From positions 267,265 through 331,264 of the forward strand of contig JAAHFX010000001.1 in NCBI GenBank assembly GCA_010672785.1: a stretch of DNA of 64,000 nucleotides. The letters run 5' to 3'. How positions within the stretch are numbered: the first letter of the stretch is position 1; every line of letters starts with the position of its first letter. This document shows, in pieces, positions 58,889 to 64,000 of the stretch. Position numbers and translations under genes: made by a program. A model generated the notes under the pieces. The model did not search any database and was not told the DNA's origin. It saw only the letters and a program-made list of their open reading frames with translations. Source of the DNA: Sphaerospermopsis sp. SIO1G1 (lineage in GTDB: Bacteria > Cyanobacteriota > Cyanobacteriia > Cyanobacteriales > Nostocaceae).

Positions 58889-59289
58889 GTTATTTACTTG
58901 ATTCCAATGTTTGTATCCGTCTCATTAATAATAGTAGTCTTGCTGTCACAAATCGTCTAGCATCATACCAGCCAGCAGATATTTTTGTGTCTACAGTCAC
59001 TCAATTAGAATTGTATTATGGTGCGTATCGTAGTATTCAGAAAGAACAAAATTTAGCAATATTAGAACGTTTTTTTAGTCAATTTCAGATTCTTAATTTC
59101 GATAGTGAAGCTGCAATCATAACTGGCATAATCAGAGCAGAATTAGCAGCTATTGGTAAACCAATTGGACCTTATGATTTACAAATTGCGGCAATTGCCA
59201 TCGCTAATAATTTAACTTTAGTAACCCATAATATTAAAGAATTTAGTCGAGTTAATAATTTACAGTTAGAAGATTGGGAACAGGAATGA
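58885..59289 (+). CDS. vapC: PIN-domain toxin, VapC family
   Basis: A 134-residue ribonuclease toxin. The acidic PIN residues are in YLLDSNV (Asp6), TQLELYYG (a conserved Glu), GPYDLQIAAI (Asp) and the last at THNIKEF. The start is TTG 58885 with AGAGGA upstream, overlapping the antitoxin stop. Intact. Confidence 0.88.
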   Translation: MSYLLDSNVCIRLINNSSLAVTNRLASYQPADIFVSTVTQLELYYGAYRSIQKEQNLAILERFFSQFQILNFDSEAAIITGIIRAELAAIGKPIGPYDLQIAAIAIANNLTLVTHNIKEFSRVNNLQLEDWEQE

Positions 59290-59399
59290 TAGGTTTCAAA
59301 TTAATATAAAAACTGTATTCTAAAAGGAAGAAAAACTCTTTAATCATACATATCTAAAATCATCAGGACTTATACCAAATTAAAAACTATTCATAATCA

Positions 59400-59460
59400 T
59401 GAAACTCTTGTGGGGTGGGTATCTTGTGTGGGGTGGGCATCTTGCCCGCCAACAACATAC
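59400..59460. repeat. Hairpin repeat, inverted copy with partial duplication
   Basis: Reverse complement of the GGCGGGCAAGATGCCC unit, with the TGTGGGGTGGG segment duplicated (59408-59448). Lies in the otherwise empty 59290-59595 gap. Confidence 0.75.
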
Positions 59461-59595
59461 CTCATAACACCATAAAATACTGTAATTACCGGATGGGTAT
59501 CAATAGGCGTAATATCATGCTTATATGCTGCATTTTATACCCAATTAGCCCATATATGATAAAACATTTGTATAAATAATCAATAAAAATCTATC

Positions 59596-59907
59596 ATGGC
59601 AGATAAAACCAAAATTATTCCCTTGAAACTTTCTGACGGCACAGTAATTAACGTAGAAGTTACACCTAGAGGTGAGCAACCTGTTTCTGCTGAAACTAGA
59701 GTATTTAAAGAAGCAACAAAAGTTATTAAATCCATCGCTGAAGATGTGACAGATACTTTAAAAGACATCGGTGATACAGTCAAACCGGATAAATTCAGCG
59801 TCAAACTGGGTTTACAAATTGGCGTTGAGTCAGGAGAACTAACAGCTTTAATTGTCAAAGGTACAGGTACAGCAAACTTAGAAATCACAATGGAATGGGG
59901 TAAATAA
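59596..59907 (+). CDS. Trypco1 (trypsin-co-occurring domain 1) protein
   Basis: A 103-residue single-domain protein matching the Trypco1 / CU044_2847 pattern: IIPLKLSDGTVINVEVTPRG at the start, a central helix (FKEATKVIKSIAEDVTDTL) and a beta-rich C-terminus (FSVKLGLQIGVESGELTALI, then KGTGTANLEITMEW). The domain is known for genomic association with trypsin-like proteases and NTPases. The next gene here is just such a trypsin-AAA fusion, which supports the call. It may be a regulator or recognition partner of the protease. Confidence 0.8.
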   Translation: MADKTKIIPLKLSDGTVINVEVTPRGEQPVSAETRVFKEATKVIKSIAEDVTDTLKDIGDTVKPDKFSVKLGLQIGVESGELTALIVKGTGTANLEITMEWGK

Positions 59908-59916
59908 GCTACGGGA

Positions 59917-60117
59917 AATTGTATATTGTTTCCCCTCCTTGTGTGCAGAGAGTTGACTAAGGGAAGGGTTCAAAAAGTTACAGGAATTGTATATTGTTTC
60001 CTCTCCTTGTGTGCAGAGAGTTGAATAAGGGAAGGGTTCAAAAAGTTACAGGAATTGTATATTGTTTCCCCTCCTTGCTTGCGGGGAGGGGACTAAGGGG
60101 AGGGGTCAAAAGCCACA
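59917..60117. repeat. Three tandem copies of a 68-bp unit
   Basis: The anchor GTATATTGTTTCC recurs at 59921, 59989 and 60057 (period 68). Copies 1 and 2 are nearly identical, copy 3 is GC-shifted (CTTGCTTGCGGGGAGGGG). It fills the gap between Trypco1 and trypsin-AAA genes. Confidence 0.9.
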
Positions 60118-60212
60118 AAAACACAACTTCAGCCTAATTTAAAACCTATCTCTAACAAGTAATTCTTTCACAGTTGTTGTAATATTTTTTATATAGTCAG
60201 AGAGGATAATTA

Positions 60213-61817
60213 ATGACTCAAGAAGAGGATTTACAACGCTGTACCGTGCGATTGAATGTTAATTACAGTCAAGGAACAGGTTTTTTTGTTGCCCCAAATT
60301 TTATACTCACCTGTCATCATGTCGTTCAATCTGCACCAGACGAAACTATACAAGTATTTTGGAAAGCAGAAAACCAGAATTACACAGCTACAGTTACCCA
60401 AGTTTTCAAATATCCAATTGATTTAGCTTTACTCAAATTAGATGCAGAAAATCTTAATCATCCCTGTGTGAAATTGGATAGTACAGAACCTAGTATTAAT
60501 GATGATTTATATATTTTTGGTTATCCTAAAAATAGCGAAGTTGATTATTCCCAGGGAGATTCAGCCAGCTTTAAATATGAAGGTATAAGTTTTAAAGAAG
60601 TCACTAATTCTCAAGATAGTAATCAAGAAAATATTACACTTTATAAAATCAAACAAGGACAAATTATTTCAGGTTTTAGTGGTTCACCTTTACTCAATTT
60701 ACGGACAGGAAAAGTTTGTGGAGTTGTTCATCTTTCCCGTGATGAAGATAATGATTTAGGAGGACGGGCGGTTTCAGTTCAAGTTGTTAAACAAAAGTTC
60801 CCCGATATTTACCAACAAAATCAAGAATTTCATCAACAAAAACCTCCAGGTGAAAATCCTTTTGAATATGGTTCTCCAGTGCCACCAGAACGTTTTTATG
60901 GAAGAAAAAGAGAAATTTCAGAAATTAAAAATCGTATTGGGGCAATTAGTCCTCAATGTGTCAATTTAGTGGGATTACGGCGTAATGGTAAATCATCTTT
61001 ACTGCGATATATAAAGGAAAGAATCAACGAATTTTGTTCACAATCACAAAAACCTTTAGTTGTTACTTTAGATTTAACAAATGGAAAATTTCATACCCCA
61101 GAAGGAGTTATGGAAGGTTTAAGGAGAGGAATTAAAAAACTTACAGGAAATGAACCTTGGGAAAGGGAAGATAACGAAGATGGTTTTGCGGTGGAAGATG
61201 GTTTACAAGAATTAGTAGATGCAGGATATCGGTTAATTATTTTATTGGATGAATTTGAAGCAATTGCTAGTAGAAAAGAAAGGTTAGAATTATTTCAAGA
61301 TTGGGGCGAAGATTGGCGTTCTAAAGCTTCTGCGGGGTTATTAACAATGGTTATTGCCAGCAAACGTCCTCTGACAGAAGTTTATCAAACTTTGAGTTTG
61401 AGTTCTCCTTTTGCTAATATTTTTAGTACAACTATTTTAGGTGCATTGGAAGAAGAAGCTTGGCAAGGTATTATTCAAAAAGGATTTCCACCTAATTCCT
61501 ACCGTTGGGAATGGGTATATGAAATAGCCGGGGGTTTGCCCTATTATGTACAAATGGCGGGGGCAATGTTGTGGCAATATGAAAATCAAGAAGATGCCAG
61601 AAAGGAGTTTATTTTTCAGTCCCAACCTCGGTTTGAGGAACTGTGGAAAGATTTAACGGAAGTCGAACGTTTAGCATTGCGTTATCAGTTGGGAAAAGGT
61701 AATTTACCTAGTCCTACTCCAGCAATTCTAGATATGCTCCAACGTCATGGTTTATTACGCCCAGATGGGAGTTTATTTAGTAGTGTGTTTGCAGAGTTTG
61801 TGAATAATCAAAGATAA
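60213..61817 (+). CDS. Trypsin-like protease fused to AAA/STAND-like ATPase
   Basis: A 534-residue fusion. Residues ~5-195 are a trypsin-like domain with His36 (LTCHHVV), Asp70 (YPIDLALL) and Ser156 (GFSGSPL), an intact triad and no signal peptide. After a linker (FEYGSPVPPERFYGRKREI, 217-235) comes an AAA/archaeal-ATPase-2-like domain with Walker A GLRRNGKSS (254-262) and Walker B LIILLDEFE (341-349), then a helical/winged-helix-like C-terminus. The pattern fits an ATP-switch-controlled cytoplasmic protease of a conflict or cell-death system. Flanked by Trypco1 and a membrane protein gene (40 bp gap). Confidence 0.85.
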   Translation: MTQEEDLQRCTVRLNVNYSQGTGFFVAPNFILTCHHVVQSAPDETIQVFWKAENQNYTATVTQVFKYPIDLALLKLDAENLNHPCVKLDSTEPSINDDLYIFGYPKNSEVDYSQGDSASFKYEGISFKEVTNSQDSNQENITLYKIKQGQIISGFSGSPLLNLRTGKVCGVVHLSRDEDNDLGGRAVSVQVVKQKFPDIYQQNQEFHQQKPPGENPFEYGSPVPPERFYGRKREISEIKNRIGAISPQCVNLVGLRRNGKSSLLRYIKERINEFCSQSQKPLVVTLDLTNGKFHTPEGVMEGLRRGIKKLTGNEPWEREDNEDGFAVEDGLQELVDAGYRLIILLDEFEAIASRKERLELFQDWGEDWRSKASAGLLTMVIASKRPLTEVYQTLSLSSPFANIFSTTILGALEEEAWQGIIQKGFPPNSYRWEWVYEIAGGLPYYVQMAGAMLWQYENQEDARKEFIFQSQPRFEELWKDLTEVERLALRYQLGKGNLPSPTPAILDMLQRHGLLRPDGSLFSSVFAEFVNNQR

Positions 61818-61857
61818 GTTAATAAACTAGCAATTTTATCATCATATTAAAAATATC

Positions 61858-62865
61858 ATGTTACTGTTTTTAAGGGAAACTTGGGAATTATTTTGGTGGG
61901 CAATGTTTTGTCCTTCCAGACTTCAGCAGCGCATGAATGAATGGTGTCCTCAAAAAGAAAAAAATGGACGCATACCAGATACAAGTTTTGCAGATATTTT
62001 AGTTTATCCTGGAAATTTTAGATTTCTTTACCAATATTTATTCTTAATATTAATTTTTAATATTCCCCTTATTTTTATATTAGTTACAAACAATCAATTA
62101 TTAAACTGGTTACAGTTACCCTGTGTAATTTTCATTGCTTATGGAATCGCAGTTTTTTTTCTGCCTTTAGGAATTGTTATACCTTGGTTGTGGTGGATAG
62201 TTATATTACAAAAACCGGATAGTTGGTTAACGGGATTAACGGAAGCTATTAAAATTTTACCGCCCTTACCTCAAATTGGCATATCTCTTGCAGTTTTAGG
62301 AATATCCCTGTCATTAACTACTTGGTTAGTTTTATATTTTTTACAGCAGAAAAATCTTTCCCTAGCTCGTAATTTAAGCGTGGCAGGAGGAACAATCAGT
62401 GTAATGTTAAGTGTATGGTTAGCCACTCAAAATTGGTTGTTGCTGTTGTTTTCAACTATAATTGCAGGCTTGTTTCTATTTGCGTGGAGAGAAAATATTG
62501 CAGATAGTGATGATGCGGTCGGAGTGGCGGTCGTCGTGGCGGTCGTCGTGGCGGGAGGAGTGGCGGTCGTCGTGGCGGGAGGAGTGGCGGTCGTCGTGGC
62601 GGTCGTCGTGGCGGTCGGAGTGGCGGGAGGAGTGGCGGGAGGAGTGGCGGGAGGAGTGGCGGGAGGAGTGGCGGGAGGAGTGGCGGGAGGAGTGGCGGTC
62701 GTCGTGGCGGTCGGAGTGGCGGGAGGAGTGGCGGTCGTCGTGGCGGTCGTCGTGGCGGTCGGAGTGGCGGTCGTCGTGGCGGTCGTCGTGGCGGGAGGAG
62801 TGTCACCTCCAAAGAAGTTCGCCATCTCACTGATTGCGTCTCTTGCAGTGGGCAATCATAAAGAC
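61858..62865 (+). CDS. Multi-pass membrane protein with V/A/G repeat, open into psbA
   Basis: The frame from ATG 61858 encodes about 222 residues of a membrane protein (helices near 60-76, 86-118, 140-162, 175-209; start [15 protein letters not shown]), then 23 four-residue units [12 protein letters not shown] (residues ~223-314), then about 22 residues, and continues without a stop into D1 at 62866 (a 696-residue frame to 63948). The native C-terminus appears to be lost or replaced. The Val/Ala/Gly repeat could form a glycine-zipper-like membrane stretch. Downstream of trypsin-AAA and probably co-transcribed. Function unknown; a membrane effector is a hypothesis. Confidence 0.6.
62524..62799 (+). 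repeat. GC-rich 12-bp minisatellite, 23 units
   Basis: Units are GTGGCG followed by GTCGTC, GGAGGA or GTCGGA, repeated 23 times without interruption; six GGAGGA units are consecutive. It is far more GC-rich than anything around it. Confidence 0.95.
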
Positions 62866-63948
62866 ATGACCACAACCTTACAACAGCGCCAAAGCGCAAA
62901 TGTATGGGATCGTTTTTGTGAGTTCATCACCAGCACAAACAACCGTTTATACATCGGTTGGTTCGGTGTACTCATGATCCCTACCCTATTAGCGGCAACA
63001 ACCTGCTTCATCATCGCATTCATCGCAGCTCCTCCCGTTGACATTGACGGTATCCGTGAGCCAGTTGCAGGTTCTTTGATCTACGGAAACAACATCATCT
63101 CTGGTGCAGTTGTTCCTTCTTCTAACGCTATCGGTTTACACTTCTACCCCATCTGGGAAGCAGCTTCCTTAGATGAGTGGTTGTACAATGGTGGTCCTTA
63201 CCAATTAGTAATTTTCCACTTCTTAATCGGAGTAGCTTGTTACTTAGGACGTGAGTGGGAATTATCCTACCGCTTAGGAATGCGTCCTTGGATCTGTGTT
63301 GCATTCTCCGCACCTGTAGCAGCAGCAACAGCAGTATTCCTAATCTACCCCATTGGACAAGGTTCTTTCTCCGATGGTATGCCTTTAGGTATTTCCGGTA
63401 CATTCAACTTCATGTTAGTGTTCCAAGCAGAACACAACATCTTAATGCACCCCTTCCATATGTTAGGTGTAGCAGGTGTATTCGGTGGTAGCTTATTCTC
63501 CGCAATGCACGGTTCATTGGTAACATCTTCCTTGGTTCGTGAAACAACCGAAACCGAATCTCAAAACTACGGTTACAAATTCGGTCAAGAGGAAGAAACC
63601 TACAACATCGTTGCAGCACACGGTTACTTCGGTCGCTTAATCTTCCAATACGCTTCCTTCAACAACAGCCGTTCTTTACACTTCTTCCTAGCTGCATGGC
63701 CTGTAGTTGGAATCTGGTTCACAGCTTTAGGTGTAAGCACAATGGCGTTCAACTTGAACGGATTTAACTTCAACCAATCCATCATTGATTCTCAAGGTCG
63801 TGTGGTTGGTACATGGGCAGACATCATCAACCGCTCTAACTTAGGTATGGAAGTAATGCACGAGCGTAACGCTCACAACTTCCCCTTAGACTTAGCTGCT
63901 GGTGAAGTTGCTCCTGTTGCTATCAGCGCTCCTGCTATCAACGGTTAA
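62866..63948 (+). CDS. psbA: Photosystem II reaction centre protein D1
   Basis: Complete 360-residue D1, starting [14 protein letters not shown]. The key residues are in place: Tyr161, Asp170, Glu189, His190, and the C-terminal cluster with His332, Glu333, His337, Asp342 and Ala344, followed by the 16-residue extension removed by CtpA. Residue 130 is Glu, the form typical of high-light D1 copies (Gln in the low-light type). The gene lacks a normal upstream region: only 63 bp separate it from a GC-rich repeat and the upstream frame is open into it. No clear ribosome-binding site precedes the ATG. Its codon usage is richer in C-ending codons than neighbours, as expected for a highly expressed gene. 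Confidence 0.95.
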   Translation: MTTTLQQRQSANVWDRFCEFITSTNNRLYIGWFGVLMIPTLLAATTCFIIAFIAAPPVDIDGIREPVAGSLIYGNNIISGAVVPSSNAIGLHFYPIWEAASLDEWLYNGGPYQLVIFHFLIGVACYLGREWELSYRLGMRPWICVAFSAPVAAATAVFLIYPIGQGSFSDGMPLGISGTFNFMLVFQAEHNILMHPFHMLGVAGVFGGSLFSAMHGSLVTSSLVRETTETESQNYGYKFGQEEETYNIVAAHGYFGRLIFQYASFNNSRSLHFFLAAWPVVGIWFTALGVSTMAFNLNGFNFNQSIIDSQGRVVGTWADIINRSNLGMEVMHERNAHNFPLDLAAGEVAPVAISAPAING

Positions 63949-64000
63949 TCTTCAACTGGGTTTAATAAGCTTAGTTAAATAGATAAAAAACGCCCTCCAG

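Noticed and set aside
62801..62865. TTGCGT and CATAAA with 17-bp spacing as a psbA promoter
   Set aside because: The -10-like box would end only a few bases before the ATG, leaving no leader, so it is unlikely to be the promoter.
62427..62899. Several long Pro/Arg/Thr-rich or Trp/Arg/Ser-rich frames over the GC-rich repeat on both strands
   Set aside because: They arise because the 12-bp repeat has no stop codon in any frame; composition is absurdly repetitive and there are no starts or homology-like features.
1..64000. tRNA or rRNA genes in the intergenic regions
   Set aside because: I looked for T-loop and acceptor-like patterns in the longer gaps and saw none convincing; a covariance-model scan would be decisive.

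Overview
The window is chromosomal DNA from a filamentous, heterocystous-type cyanobacterium (Nostocales, possibly in the Anabaena/Dolichospermum/Nostoc range). The evidence is a photosystem II D1 gene (psbA), a DevBCA-type exporter, iron-uptake-type porin, COP23, DUF29, Uma2 and FG-GAP proteins typical of cyanobacteria, many HIP1 octamers (GCGATCGC, about 20 seen), and abundant 7-bp short tandem repeats. Coding sequence is AT-rich. The genus is an inference; I could not run a search.

Layout. 0-1.7 kb: dhaK and a left-truncated dhaL. 2.6-6.1 kb: a probable three-gene membrane glycan operon (PTPS-related membrane protein, TVP38/VTT protein, GtrB-like glycosyltransferase). 6.4-8.4 kb: peptide deformylase and an HtrA protease. 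8.5-12.5 kb: dnaA, a DnaA-box-rich oriC candidate, an Rpn-like nuclease gene sitting between the box clusters, then dnaN. 12.9-23 kb: a mannose-1-P guanylyltransferase/PMM-like fusion, a small membrane protein, YciI, Uma2, a HicBA pair, pheT, rseP and nth. 23.3-30.9 kb: DUF1842, gene remnants, a secreted protein, an SLH porin, a secreted trypsin-like protease, COP23 and a Ser/Thr kinase. 31-37.3 kb: desaturase, SET-domain protein, a TetR-RHH regulator divergent from a devBCA-like operon. 37.3-42.3 kb: two DUF29 paralogues, a YgiT/DUF4258 toxin-antitoxin locus with a likely frameshift, and a ROCO (LRR-Roc-COR) protein. 42.8-58.3 kb: SDR, Nudix, a large FG-GAP/cadherin-like protein, nnr, a SPOR-like protein, mnmA, a lipase, an acetamidase and dnaG. 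58.6-64 kb: a VapBC pair, then Trypco1, trypsin-AAA, and a membrane protein whose frame runs through a GC-rich 12-bp minisatellite straight into a complete psbA.

The most unusual region is the right end. A Trypco1 domain protein, a trypsin-like protease fused to an AAA/STAND-like ATPase, and a multi-pass membrane protein with a Val/Ala/Gly repeat form a plausible three-component, proteolysis-gated conflict system. Its membrane component is joined in frame to an intact 360-residue D1 protein, with no stop and only 63 bp between the repeat and the psbA ATG. Other points of interest are the nuclease gene inside oriC, a 12-bp-TIR MITE family, heptamer arrays touching start and stop codons, and a degenerate phosphomannomutase domain.
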